This document shows positions 31,979-42,883 of a DNA stretch of 64,000 nt, in pieces. The translations under genes and the position numbers were made by a program. The DNA is taken from the NCBI GenBank assembly GCA_918026815.1, contig CAKJVC010000081.1, positions 1-64,000 of the forward strand. Direction: 5' to 3'. Every line of letters begins with the position of its first letter. The first letter of the stretch is position 1. Below the pieces are notes generated by a model, which was not told the DNA's origin, searched no databases, and saw only the letters and a list, made by a program, of their open reading frames with translations. This stretch comes from Chalara sp. BL73 (Eukaryota > Ascomycota > Leotiomycetes > Helotiales).

Positions 31979-34947
31979 ATGGAGATGCTTGGTGTCGTAG
32001 CAGTTCTAACCTCTGTCGCTGATTATGGCGCTCAGCTTGCAAAGGTTTTCCATAGCTACTCGCTGAGTGCTAGTAGAATCCCACGCGGGCTTGAGGGCTC
32101 CATAAACATACTCGATGCTACAGTCTTGAGCCTTAGACAAGTTCTAGAACTATTGGAGACAAAGGACAACATCCAAGAACGAAAGGCTCTTTTCAACGAG
32201 AATGGCCTGAGATATATTCGTCTCTTAGCTTTGGAATGTGCGACAACTCTAGCAAAAGTAGAACCTAGTGTGGAGGAAGCATGTCTAGGGAATCAAGAAC
32301 GTAAAGCTCTACAAAAGCAGAAAAGAAAGTCGGGATCCAAGAATCTGGTCACAATTCTTGATCCATTGACGCTTAAGCTCGATGAAAAGTGTTTCCTGGA
32401 GAAGATTGAGCAGACGAAGTGGAATGTAGCGATCGGCGATGTTAATGATTATATGGGCAGACTCTATGAGCTACAGCTTCATCTCTACCTTATTTTTCAG
32501 GTCGGCACTGTGGCTCTTATATCAAGGGACGTGTAAGTGATGTTTGCCAGTATCAATTGGGAGAATGACTGATACATTGACAGATCTTCTGGTAAGATTA
32601 ACGTCCAAAATGTCGTCAAGTCTTATGAGAGAATTAAAAAAACTGCAAAGCTGGTTGGTATCGATGCTCATCACCGATCTAATGGTAAATATGGACGAAA
32701 TAGCCTGTCGAGTGATTCGGAGAGTACTAGCAGTAGTAGTGAGAGTGATTTTTCTAGCAATGATTCTAGTTCTTCCAAATCAACCAGAGGGAAAACAAAG
32801 CGTGGTTTGAGATTTTCTCCACCACCTCCACCTCCACCACAACCTCCAACACGGGCTTCTGGGCAATGGGAATCGTTTATCGAAGTTGCTGACCCTCCTA
32901 AAATAAATGTCACACAACCTGCTGTGACAACCGAAAGTGTATACCATCCTCTGGCATTGAAGATTATGTCTCGAGACTGACAAATGTGAAGACAAACCCT
33001 CCTGCGTACACGGATCAACGTGAAGCAAAAGCAAGCGCATCTTCTGGTACAAGTACTACGGTTGTAGCAAAAGAGCTCAATGCCCCGGCCACAGAAACTA
33101 AGAGCTCCGGCTACCCTAGTGAGAAGGTCCAGCAGGATAAAGATTCACCGTCTAAGCCTCAGACAGCAATAGAGTATGTGTTCAGAATAATGAAACGACC
33201 ATGGGCTTAACATAAACTAGGTCAAAAGTTCCTGAACCGCAGCTTTTCAACTCAAAGCCAAGCAGCCTTGGATTTAGATTTAAGAGCATGTTCCGAAGCA
33301 AGGCGTCGTTGGCGCAAGAAATGAGACAGACTTTAAGCAACGACGAACATCACCTTACAGCTTTTGTCATCTCACGGCAGTTTTCTAGAATAATTCCGCA
33401 CTCTGCCTTTCACTCTCTGGAAAGTACTCACGTCCGAACCATCCTCTCTCAGCTCAACAGCAGCGATTGGTACAAGACCTTTACAACCCTTGACGCCACC
33501 GAGGCTTTGACGCTAAATCGTCTCACGAAGGAATGGATCGCGGGCAAGCCCTGTGTCCGAGAGCTGCTCGTGCTTAAAGTGCTCCATAAGAGTAGAGCAA
33601 ATCACTGGATGGTCAGGCTCAGCGAGTTTAAGCATGAACACCCAATCTCCTATAGAGAAAAGGGACGAACTATTCTTGCAATATGTAGAGAGAAACTCGT
33701 AGATGGGAAGACAGTAGAAGAGCGTCACATGGAGGCTTTTGCACGAATACCACCACCACCACCACCACCACGTCCTATCATTCCACTGCCGAGTAATCCC
33801 CAGGGTCTCAAGCCTCTTCCAGCACAGATCAGGCCTTACCAGTATTCTAACATGGTATCTGTAAGTTTGCCCTTCATTACCAAGTCATGCCTCGCTTTCC
33901 AATCAGAATTGCTTCTCACTGGCAGTTCATGGGTATCCGAGCCCTGAGATTGGCTTCCTTATGTTTCGTGTTTGTGCTCGCAAGGTCAACTAATACGATC
34001 AGGACCTATCCAAGCCGCCAGTATCCGTGAGTCCAAGTCCCCAGCCAGGTATACCATGGACGCCTCTGGCCCCCCCGCCACCGGGTGGGGTCCGCAGCCA
34101 TGTCTCGAACGGCTCGTCGCGTATCAGCGACACCACGCCCGCGCCCACCGACGCCGAAGCAAGAGAAGCCCTGACATCCTTCGCCGAATATACGCTCCGC
34201 ATCTGCGCTCCCCTCAACCCGGGCGAGGCCCGCACCTGGTCACGCGCCTCCATCACCACTGAGTTCACGGAGCGGCACGTCCTGCGGCAGCGGGTTTTGC
34301 AGTTCGAGCAGCGCGGCGGGAACGTCATCCAGGGGAAGCTGGTCATGAGCGAGGCGCAGACGGGGCAGCTGGCGCGCATCATGGATCGGATTAAGAGCGG
34401 CGAACGGGACGGCCGCTTCGAGTGGTGGTGGGCGGAGATCAGCCTGTTCGACGAAAGGGGGGAGATTTGCGACCTGAGACCCACTAACACCTTAGCCATC
34501 ACGATGATCCACGTCACTGCGAAGCGGTGCTTGAAGACCAGCTTCAGGGCGCTGGACGTCTATCACTCTCTTCTGAATAAGCCGTCCCCTGGTCCTCCGT
34601 TCGGGATGCCACCGCCGCCAATGCAGTCGACTCTTATAAATCCGACTGCTTCGAAGCCGCGGAAGGCGATGCCGAGGCGGTATAAGGATGACAGCGACAG
34701 CGATAGCGATAGCTCATACAGCAGCAGAAGCAGCGTTGGCGCTGTGAGGAGACGGCTGAGGCGTTACCAGGCGAACAGGCAGAGAGCCAGAAGATTATAC
34801 GTTGATTCCGATTCTGATGAGGAGACTGAGGATGAGGACGTTATTAAGGTGGATGTTGAGTTGAAGCGCGGCGATAGCGTGGTGCAGAAGCTCCTGGAAC
34901 TCTGGATCGAGGATGCGGGTGATAAGGGGGAGGCTGCGGATGATTAA
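31979..34947 (+). CDS. Large protein with STAND-type helical N-terminus, uncharacterised
   Basis: Five exons (31979-32532, 32584-32938, 32992-33173, 33221-33860, 34003-34947) give 891 residues. The splice pairs were chosen by frame: GTAAGT/GACAG, GTATAC/TGAAG, GTATGT/ACTAG, GTAAGT/ATCAG. The N-terminus MEMLGVVAVLTSVADYGAQL, with its hydrophobic first helix and following helices, matches the fungal N-terminal domain of STAND/HeLo-like proteins, but no NACHT domain follows. A Ser/Glu-rich linker and polyproline come next (about 230-260), then a conserved-looking block (AFVISRQFSRIIPHSAFHSL, LTLNRLTKEWIAG) and a second polyproline. A C-terminal domain (RLVMSE-type strand VIQGKLVMSEAQTGQLARIM, WWWAEISLFDERGE) leads into an Asp/Ser and Arg-rich tail. 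Role unknown; a signalling or incompatibility function is only suggested by the N-terminus. Confidence 0.72.
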
Positions 34948-35648
34948 GAATATAGAAACAAGTTTTTATTGCCGAAAGGACAGTGTGCGGGTGTGCTCAT
35001 GAGTTACGAAATTCTGCTACATTCTTAGTTCATATTTCATATTCCAATTTTTGTTATCTAAGAAAAAAAATGCAGTATCTACTTTTTGAGTACCATACCC
35101 TCCTGGGACTTGTCTTCGACGCCATTTTCTGGATCTCTGGTACAATTGCCCCTTATTATTCGTCCTATGCACGAATGACCTGGTTTGAATGAAGAAAAAG
35201 AGCAGGAATAGCCAGGCAAGCGTGGATATATTTAGGAATGAGTGGCAACTTAGTAGCTAGAACGAAAGCTAGATGAAGTGCACAACGAAATAGCTCCAGA
35301 GCCAAAGCCGCATAATATAAACCATGAAGACAGAGATTTGGTAGAGGAACATCGTTTCCTAAGAAGTGTATTGGGAACACAGGATGACCGTATCTCGAGG
35401 CATGGGTTCAGGGCAATAGTAAAGTCGTGGAAGGTACCTTTGTTAGAACAGGATAAGAAGGTACCAAAAGGAGGAACATGATTACTTCAACTCTGCCGCT
35501 TTAAGTTGTCGATTGTGAGCGTTCTGGGCAGTCCGTGGACCAGAATTGGCCTTGTGATGGTGTTGAGCATACAGATTGGATTCGGAACTTGGTAGGGGAC
35601 TGTCAAGGAATATCATCAAGCTCTAGGATGGGGTATCATGTTAGCAAT
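34948..35648. other. Intergenic, AT-rich
   Basis: About 700 bases. One minus-strand frame (35380-35165) is hydrophobic but has no start context or homology that I can recognise. Nothing is called. Confidence 0.4.
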
Positions 35649-35722
35649 GTCTTCTGGTAGGTTTGAACCTGCCCTCCTCCTCCAGTATAAGGCCTAAGAT
35701 AGTTCTAACCACTACCGCAGAC
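35649..35722 (-). tRNA. tRNA-like sequence, probably a degenerate tRNA or tRNA-derived element
   Basis: Minus strand, 74 bases. It starts GTCTGCGG, has an A-box-like GGTAGTGGTTAGAAC, a good B box GGTTCAAACCT and ends CCAGAAGAC. The ends pair at five of seven acceptor positions, and the T stem has one mismatch. The anticodon region (ATCTTAGGCCTTATACTGG) does not form a proper stem, so no anticodon can be assigned. It lies just upstream of the oxidase pseudogene. It may be a dead tRNA gene or the head of a SINE. Confidence 0.4.
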
Positions 35723-35764
35723 GTCTTGTATCCTACCTTACTTTGGGGAGATCCTGTCGATGTC

Positions 35765-37440
35765 GAGATGGCTATCTACATTCGGTCGACAGTCGTATTA
35801 TATCTCTCGGGTTATTAGCTGGGATCTCTCACAAGCCTTCCACAATAAAATCTCAATCGTTGCTCTGTTCTTCGTGATGACGCATGCAATCGGCCATTGA
35901 ACGGGCTCATTTCTTTACGGAAGTAGACCAGCAGAGCAAGATACTGTCGCGGCTCTGGGTTTTGTAACCCCTAGGCCATTTAAGGCCTATGTTGGTTCAC
36001 TTCCTTGGTGGACTGGTATTGTTGCTCTTGCACTATTTGGATGTAAGTGGTGCGAATGAAGTAACATAGAGCTTGCACGAGGACGGAAAGCAAGCACTTC
36101 TGTCTAGGATTCTCAGAATGGTATTCGTGATACCGACTGTCGCGAAGTTTGGCTAGGTTGGGCCTGCCCCGCATCCAAAAGAAGAGCCTGATGTTTTCAA
36201 TTATATGTCTGCTCTGCGTTTATGGTACAGTCGGGTTGTTGCAATACCCTATGTTAGGATACTGGCTGGCTTTCCCAACTCTCCTTGTAATTATGGAGCT
36301 ACTGACTCGCATCACAAATGGAGCCTTCAAAATGCCTGCGAAAATGGAAATACTGGATAACGAAACAGTGTGTATCACCATTGGCGTGCCTAAGCATCGC
36401 ACTTGGCCGTATGAAGCTGGTCAATATGTTATGCCCCAAGTACCACAAGTTTCCTTCTTCCAATGGCATCCATTTACGATATCTACTTGTGTAGATAGAA
36501 CGGTACAGGTCCACATCAAGACTGACAGAGACTGGACCTCCAAACTCCGCAAGCTGACGGAAGAGAGCGGTATGGAGCCGAAGTATGTTGGCGTAGATGG
36601 GCCATTTGGCCCTCCTGCCCAGCGATTCTGTGATATGATCATTCCATCATTATTGGCTCTGGCATCGGCGTTACGCTATTTGCGGGTATTTTGACTGATC
36701 TCCAAGTCAGAGAGGAATGGCGAAGGCTGCGGGATGGTCCAAGAGAAGCAAATTCGAGACTATCACATTCAAGCACCAGAACGGAGCGGAGTCGCATATC
36801 GAGTAAGCGCCGTGATGCTGAGGTGGCGCGCAAGAGATGATCTTAGTCTCCCAGACGTGCAAACCAGTCTATGAGAATCGATTTCCATTTGATTGTCTCT
36901 GACCGAAAGTATCTTCTTTGGTTTTCTGATCTTTTTGAATACTATCTCACAATCTTCTGCATCAGACTGGAAAGGCGACGGCAAGACCAACTCAACATCT
37001 GGATTCAGACTCACGTGACTAAGAAGAGGACCGATATATCAAACCATATCTTTAGATATCTCCTCGAGATTCATAGAACTGACGCTCATCCAGCATCTCC
37101 ATTGACTGGTCTGATCAATCAAACACGATTCGGACAGCCTTATCTCTCAAAGATCATGCACGAGCATTATGAGAGCATGTTGAAGTTGTTCAGCGAAACC
37201 AAGGTAGAGAAGAGGAAGAATGCGTATTCTTTTGTGGAAGTCCAGCAACTGATATGATTTTGAGCAATACTTGTCAGGAGTTGAACTTAAGAGGCGGCGA
37301 GGATGGGAGCCTTGTCGAATATCGTGAGTACTCTCTTCTGCTAAACAGTTGCCAGACTTTGCATTTCCTCACAGTAGGTGCACATCAAGGAGTGGACAGC
37401 TAACCTAAATTCTGCAGACTTTATGGAGGTTTTTGGATGA
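35765..37440 (+). pseudogene. NADPH oxidase (NOX-family) pseudogene, N-terminally truncated
   Basis: A ferric-reductase/NADPH-oxidase protein is readable from the later heme-domain helices to the C-terminus. Landmarks are ALFFVMTHAIGH (heme His region), FKAYVGSLPWWTGIVALALF, MLGYWLAFPTLL, FAD motif HPFTIST, nucleotide-binding IIIGSGIGVT with GILTDLQVREEW, YLLWFSDL, FFCGSP and the terminal HFMEVFG. It is dead several times over: in-frame TGA at 35898-35900, a one-base deletion near 36633, TGA at 36838-36840, TAG at 36844-36846 and another one-base loss near 37225. A last intron (GTGAGT to CTGCAG, acceptor at 37417) is still recognisable. The first transmembrane helices are absent. NOX enzymes make superoxide for development and host invasion. 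This copy cannot, and an intact paralogue elsewhere is expected. Confidence 0.82.
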
Positions 37441-38315
37441 TTGAAGTTTTTTATGCTTGAGCTGTTTTTAGTGTTTAATAAATATCAAATAATGGCTATA
37501 TGCAACGGCTGAGAGAATGAATTTCCAACGTTGAAGTATTGGTTACAGCACAAAGGCAAGCGAACATCTATCCGTCGCCTCCTCATCATCTAGATTTTAA
37601 TCATTTTCGAGGTCTCTCTTGCTCGTATTGATCATCTCCGCAGAGGTAACTAAACAGATCATATGGATCGAACTCGAAATCGGCCGGCAGTGGTCAAGTA
37701 GGAGTCTGTGCCTTGGAGGAAATCGTCTTTTCTGTGATGTAGCGAAATATAACGCATGCGCACGTGATGGATATTTCTTCTTTCACATGCTACTCTGCTC
37801 GTCTACTAAAACCATGACTATGAAGGAACTAGCTCAGTGTTTTTATAATTGATATCACAAATGAAACCGAGTTCATGGCGTTTTATTGTCTGGATTCTTC
37901 CTGAAGTCTTGTACGTATTGTTTGTGCATTACCGGTGCTAAGGTCATAAGGACTTCCGTTTGGAAGGATATGTTGAGCGCCGACCTGGCTAGGTAGGCTG
38001 GAAGTGATTCTTATGAACTAAGGTGATATGCTGATCTGCTATGTGCATAGCGCCTTTTCGGGGTGAGGAACGATACAACTTCTTCGGCGTGGAAACCGAC
38101 GAAATTCGCATTGATGGGTTCAGAAGCAAGTGAGTAGAAAAGACTTCAACAGCCGGGAAGACATTTTTTTTCGTAAATGGGGACGAGAGGAAAGAGCGAT
38201 TCCGAGCGTGCTTTGGATGACAGGGAAAATGGCGTTCACATGATTGGGTATACCTTTAGAACTCCTCGCCATGCATATCCGAATTTCTCACTGCCCAAGC
38301 CATATTTCCAATTCG
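37441..38315. other. Intergenic, no gene seen
   Basis: About 870 bases after the oxidase relic. A short frame at 37619-37852 has no recognisable features. Confidence 0.45.
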
Positions 38316-38843
38316 TCATGTATCACGAGGCGCAGCTTCATGAAGCACCGCAGACGTCCGTGCATGGATATCAACATCTCCCTCTGAGATCTCGCGTCCC
38401 TTGGCCATGGTTTCTGTACTCTGTAACCCCGCTGGGAGGAGATACAAGATCTTACCAGTGTATGCCTCTACCTCCTTATCCTTTCCTTCCCCGTTCCCGC
38501 TATTATGCGTTGTTGGTAAGGTAGACTGTGCAAAACCAGCATCGGGAAGAATTTCATATCCTACGACAAGGTAACAGCGTGCGCAGCGGTAGGGGAGACG
38601 TCGCTCGAAACCGTCTTCTTTGCGTATGACAAGCGGCTTTGAATCTGGCTCGAGTGCGAGGAGGGTAGTATAACCTTCTGACGGAAGTGAGTTGGATTCG
38701 TTGGGCGTGGGAGACGAGAGAGGCAGAATGATGGCACTATCCAGAGCGGGTGGAGCTCGTCGAGGGAGGGATGTAACCGTGTGAGTACTGGCAAACAGAA
38801 GAGAGTTGCAAATGCAGTGGTAGGTATGGATCTGGGGTGTCAT
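38316..38843 (-). CDS. STEEP1-domain (UPF0428/CXorf56-like) protein
   Basis: Single exon, 175 residues from ATG at 38843. The start MTPQIHTYHCICNSLLFAST is the family signature: a Cys-X-Cys near the N-terminus, then paired with CARCYLVVGYE about 95 residues later, probably binding zinc. A middle LPRRAPPALDSAIILPL and the C-terminal block GKILYLLPAGLQSTETMAKG also match fungal members. In animals STEEP1 helps STING leave the ER. In fungi, which lack STING, the role is unknown, so only the domain name is safe. The long in-frame extension upstream of 38843 lacks protein character. Confidence 0.8.
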   Translation of the reverse strand: MTPQIHTYHCICNSLLFASTHTVTSLPRRAPPALDSAIILPLSSPTPNESNSLPSEGYTTLLALEPDSKPLVIRKEDGFERRLPYRCARCYLVVGYEILPDAGFAQSTLPTTHNSGNGEGKDKEVEAYTGKILYLLPAGLQSTETMAKGREISEGDVDIHARTSAVLHEAAPRDT

Positions 38844-40032
38844 CTTGGGATCTTGGTTATCTAAAACGAGAGCGTAGGGGTTGTGTGTATTTTTACTCCG
38901 TCTCGTCCCCCCAGGGCGGGTTTTCCAAAGCAGGTCTTTGGGAGCAGCAGCAGGGAATTGTTGTATGCCGAATATGGCCCCGAGCCTTGCTTTGATATGG
39001 TTGATTTTCAATGAATGCTGCAGCAGAAGCCACCACGCATGGTCTCTCTTTTGTGCTTTTGGGATCCTGCGTCGGCGGCAGATGCACAAATTGAATTGGC
39101 CTTCCTCTTTGGTGATTCCGATATCGCGTGTGACCAAAATGACCAGTAGGAAGGGAAAAAGGGTGGGTGCGGGTGCGATGCCGTGGATGTTTTCGCTATT
39201 GCTCTGTTCCGTGATCCTTTTGTTTTCTCTCTTTTCTTTTCCTTCTTGTTATCGTCGCTTTCTTCTCTCCATACCCAAATTGCAACCGTGTCCCCCCCCA
39301 AACACAGAATTCTGCCCACGACCGTCCAGGCAGGGGGGTACAGCTTTTGTCGAACGTGTGGTTTGGGGATCTGATCTTGATATGTAAGTTAGATCCCCCT
39401 TTTTTTGAAGCCGGCCGTTGTTGGCTCACTCTCCTTGTTCTTTTCTTTTTATCCGACTGGCCCGCCCCAGATTTTTTTGGGCCTTGGACGCGGAAAACAA
39501 AAAAGATGAGATCACGGCTTGCTGCAGTGCAGCCCCCAGCCCAGTTCCTATAGCACCGCACAGGCACGCACAGGGATGTCGTTGGATGGGGCAGAGGCAA
39601 AGCATGAGCATGAGCATGAGCATGCCCTGAGCCGCCTGGCCTGAGAACACGCGCCAGCCAAACACCTTGAGACGCCCTGTTTCACGAAAATAAAACATCT
39701 AGCAGCAGTTCAATGCTGCGACAGACAGCTTCTTCAAACTTTGGCTATTGTGCATCTTTTTCCTAGGCTCTCCTTCCTCCTTCTCCCCCTCCTCCTCCCC
39801 CCCCGTGTACGCGCAGGCGGCTTTTCTCGCCTGGCGCATCCGCTCGACATTCATCCTGGCGTTCAATCATCGGCTGCGAGTGGGAATTGTCATATTCCTA
39901 CTATTCACAGCCATAGCAGCCATTCTGGCTTCCTCTAAAATCGGCCCAAGGCTGACCTCTTTCCTCTACCAGCTTCGTCCACACTATATTCGGCCTGCAG
40001 TCTCTCCCTTTAGAGGCATCACCACCAGCGCA
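38844..40032. other. Intergenic with long pyrimidine tracts and an in-frame extension of the next gene
   Basis: The divergent region between the STEEP1-like gene and the oligopeptidase. It has many T- and C-rich runs and a (GAGCAT)n micro-repeat at about 39605-39624. From 39748 to 40032 the oligopeptidase frame stays open without an ATG; see the findings. Confidence 0.5.
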
Positions 40033-42237
40033 ATGGCTCCTCCACAATACCAGAACCCTCCACAAGCGCCGCCCAGCTTCACAGCAACGCCAGCATCGTT
40101 GATCACAGATGCGAAAGCTATCTGCGACAAAACTCGAAGTCTGCTAGACAAGATTGTTGCGGAAATCACACCCGAGACAGCGACGTTTGCCAATGTCGTC
40201 TTGCCAATTGCAGAGGATGAGAACGTGGCAGGGTTACAGAATCGCATCCTGGGGTTCTACCAGGCTGTCTCGACCGATCCAGATCTGCGAGATGCTTCTT
40301 CCAAGGCAGAGGAGCTCATGGATGAGTTTGGAATCGAGGCTTCTATGCGTGAAGACATTTTCAAACTTGTTGATGCTGCATTTCAGAGAAAAGAAGAGCT
40401 GGATCCTGAATCTCTACGATTGTTGGAACGGGAGCGAAAGTCTTACATCACCAATGGCTTGGGAATACCTGCTGGTCCGCAAAGAGACAGGTATAAGGAG
40501 ATTCGAAAACGCTTAAGTACCATCCAAATCGAGTTTCAAAAGAATCTCAACGAGGAGAAGGGAGGAATCTGGTTCTCGCCCAAGGAGCTGGAAGGCGTGC
40601 CTAGCGATGTCCTTGACACTCTCGAAAGGGGAGCTGGCGATAACGAGGGGAAATACCGCTTGACTTTCAAGTACCCTGATTTGTTCCCTACCCTGAAATT
40701 CGCCGTCGACTCGGATGTCCGCAAGAAAGTATTCATTAGCAACGAGAACAAGGTAATTTTCTGCAATTGAGCAAGATTATTTGTTGCTAACAACTATCAG
40801 TGCAACCGCAATGTTGCATTGTTCAAAGAAGCGATTGTACTTCGTGACGAAGCTGCACGGCTCCTAAATTATCCTGACTGGGCATCATTTCGGATTGAAG
40901 ATAAGATGGCCAAAACCCCCAAAACCGTTAATGACTTTCTCGGTGATTTAAGAACGCAACTTACACCGGGCGGGGCAAAGGAGGTAGAGCACCTGTTAGA
41001 GCTTAAATCTGCGGATTTGAAGAGTAGAGGCTTGGAGGCTAATGATGATGGGAAATATTACCTCTGGGACTCCCGCTTCTATGGCCGAATGATGGTTGAG
41101 AAAGAATTCTCGATTGATGAGCAGAAAATCGCAGAATACTTCCCTCTACAGTCTACGGTTGAACGGATGCTCAAAATCTTCGAGGATCTCTTTGGCTTTG
41201 TCTTCGTTGAAGTTCTTACTGAAGATCGAAGCAAGATCTCTGGTGAGTGCATATAGTCTCTTATACCAATTTGCAAATACTAACGTCACGAAGAAACAGG
41301 CAACGGGAAGGACATTGTATGGCACGAGGATGTTAAAATATTCAGCGTTTGGGATGACGAGGGCGAGGGAGGCGGTTTCGTTGGGTATCTTTACCTTGAC
41401 TTGCATCCTCGCCCTGGCAAATATGGCCATGCTGCCAACTTTGGCATTCAACCTGGTTTCATACAGCCAAATGGAACCCGCCGCTACCCTGCAACAGCAC
41501 TTGTATGCAATTTCTCCAAGCCTACCAAAACAAAGCCATCACTACTTAAGCACGATGAGGTCGTAACCTTGTTCCACGAGTTAGGCCATGGTATCCATGA
41601 TCTTTCTGGGCGAACAAAGTATTCGCGATTCCACGGAACGTCCGTCGTTCGTGACTTTGTAGAAGCACCGTCTCAAATGTTAGAGAACTGGTGCTGGGCC
41701 CCTGCTCAGCTCAAAGCACTTTCAAACCACTATGAGACGAACGAGCCGATTCCTGATGACTTGATCGAGAAGCAGATTTCGGTCAAGCACGTCAACGATG
41801 CTCTATTTAACCTTCGTCAGTTACACTTTGGCATCTTTGATATGACGGTCCACACTCCCAAATCTCACGAAGATGTGGAGAAAATCGAGACTTCTGCACT
41901 TTACAATAGGCTTCGTAGTGAGATTTCTGGTCTCAAAGGTCCGGATGATGAAGGCTTGAAGCCTGATTGGGGAAATGGACAAGCGACGTTTGGCCATCTG
42001 ATTGGTGGGTACGATGCAGGTTATTATGGATACTTGAGCAGTCAGGTGTATTCTACAGATATGTTCTATTCAGTTTTTAAGAAGAATCCTATGGATCCTA
42101 AAGAAGGACGACGGTACAGGCATATGGTATTGGAGAAAGGTGGTAGTCAGGAGGAGATGAAGACATTAGAGGACTTCCTGGGTCGGCCCCCAAGCACAGA
42201 GAGCTTTTATCGGGAATTGGGTTTGGTAAAGAAGTGA
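40033..42237 (+). CDS. Thimet-type oligopeptidase (saccharolysin-like, M3 metallopeptidase)
   Basis: Three exons (40033-40752, 40801-41242, 41300-42237) give 699 residues from MAPPQYQNPP, the usual M3A length. These zinc peptidases cut short peptides left by the proteasome or by mitochondrial proteases. The catalytic motif HELGH lies at about 480 (VVTLFHELGHGIHDLSGRTK), with the third ligand region FVEAPSQMLENWCW about 28 residues on, and the substrate loop GYDAGYYGYLSSQVYSTDMF near the C-terminus. Splice sites GTAATT/ATCAG and GTGAGT/AAACAG keep the frame (LTEDRSKISGNGKDIVWHED). Yeast PRD1 is the closest named type. An upstream in-frame segment ending RGITTSAMAPPQ could give a mitochondrial or membrane form. 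Confidence 0.93.
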
Positions 42238-42883
42238 GCTGGTGCATTGACAGAGGTATGGGTATATATATATAGGCGTTGAGCTCCTGGCACAATCAAT
42301 GATTTATGATCATGCGCTTATCCTAATATGGTGATGTGGAGGAAGCGCTTTCCTTGCCGTCGATATTCTCAGCGACAACGGTAGTATAAAAGAAATAGGT
42401 AAGGAGTAGACGCATATTCCGATTTAACCTCTTGACCACTTACTAATTATCATTGACATATGGATCCTTCGTATCGTTTTCCCCAGGCACGTGCTCATTA
42501 CTTCCGAAGGCTCAATATATAAGCTGCGATTTTGCCGTCAAAGTGGAACATTAACGGCGGATTGTTTCATGTTCATGGCTATTTCTTGCCACAGCCTTTA
42601 ATTGTGCCAAGTTCATGACAATTCCATTGTTTCCTTGTACAGTGGCATCCTTATATGTTTCTTTTGTGCTTTGTAGTTTCCTGTTTATCCTTTGTCAGTA
42701 CATTGTTCTCTGTTCAAGTATCGCCACCGTACATCAAATGTTCATTCTGTGTTCCATGAGTCCGAACAACTGTTGTTTGAAGATATAACAATGTCAGCTT
42801 CGCCTTGATTGCAAGATATCCTTTCAAACCCTGCACAGCACTCGCCTACTCGGTACATATAAGATTCTGGCATACACGAAACG
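42238..42883. other. Intergenic, no gene seen
   Basis: About 650 AT-rich bases between two plus-strand genes. A TATATATATATAG run lies just after the oligopeptidase stop (42264-42276). Confidence 0.45.

Noticed and set aside
39605..39624. (GAGCAT)n hexamer run
   Set aside because: A four-copy simple repeat in an intergenic pyrimidine/purine-rich region; no sign of function.
40154..40516. 120-codon second plus-strand frame in the oligopeptidase
   Set aside because: Overlaps the conserved peptidase frame; no independent features.
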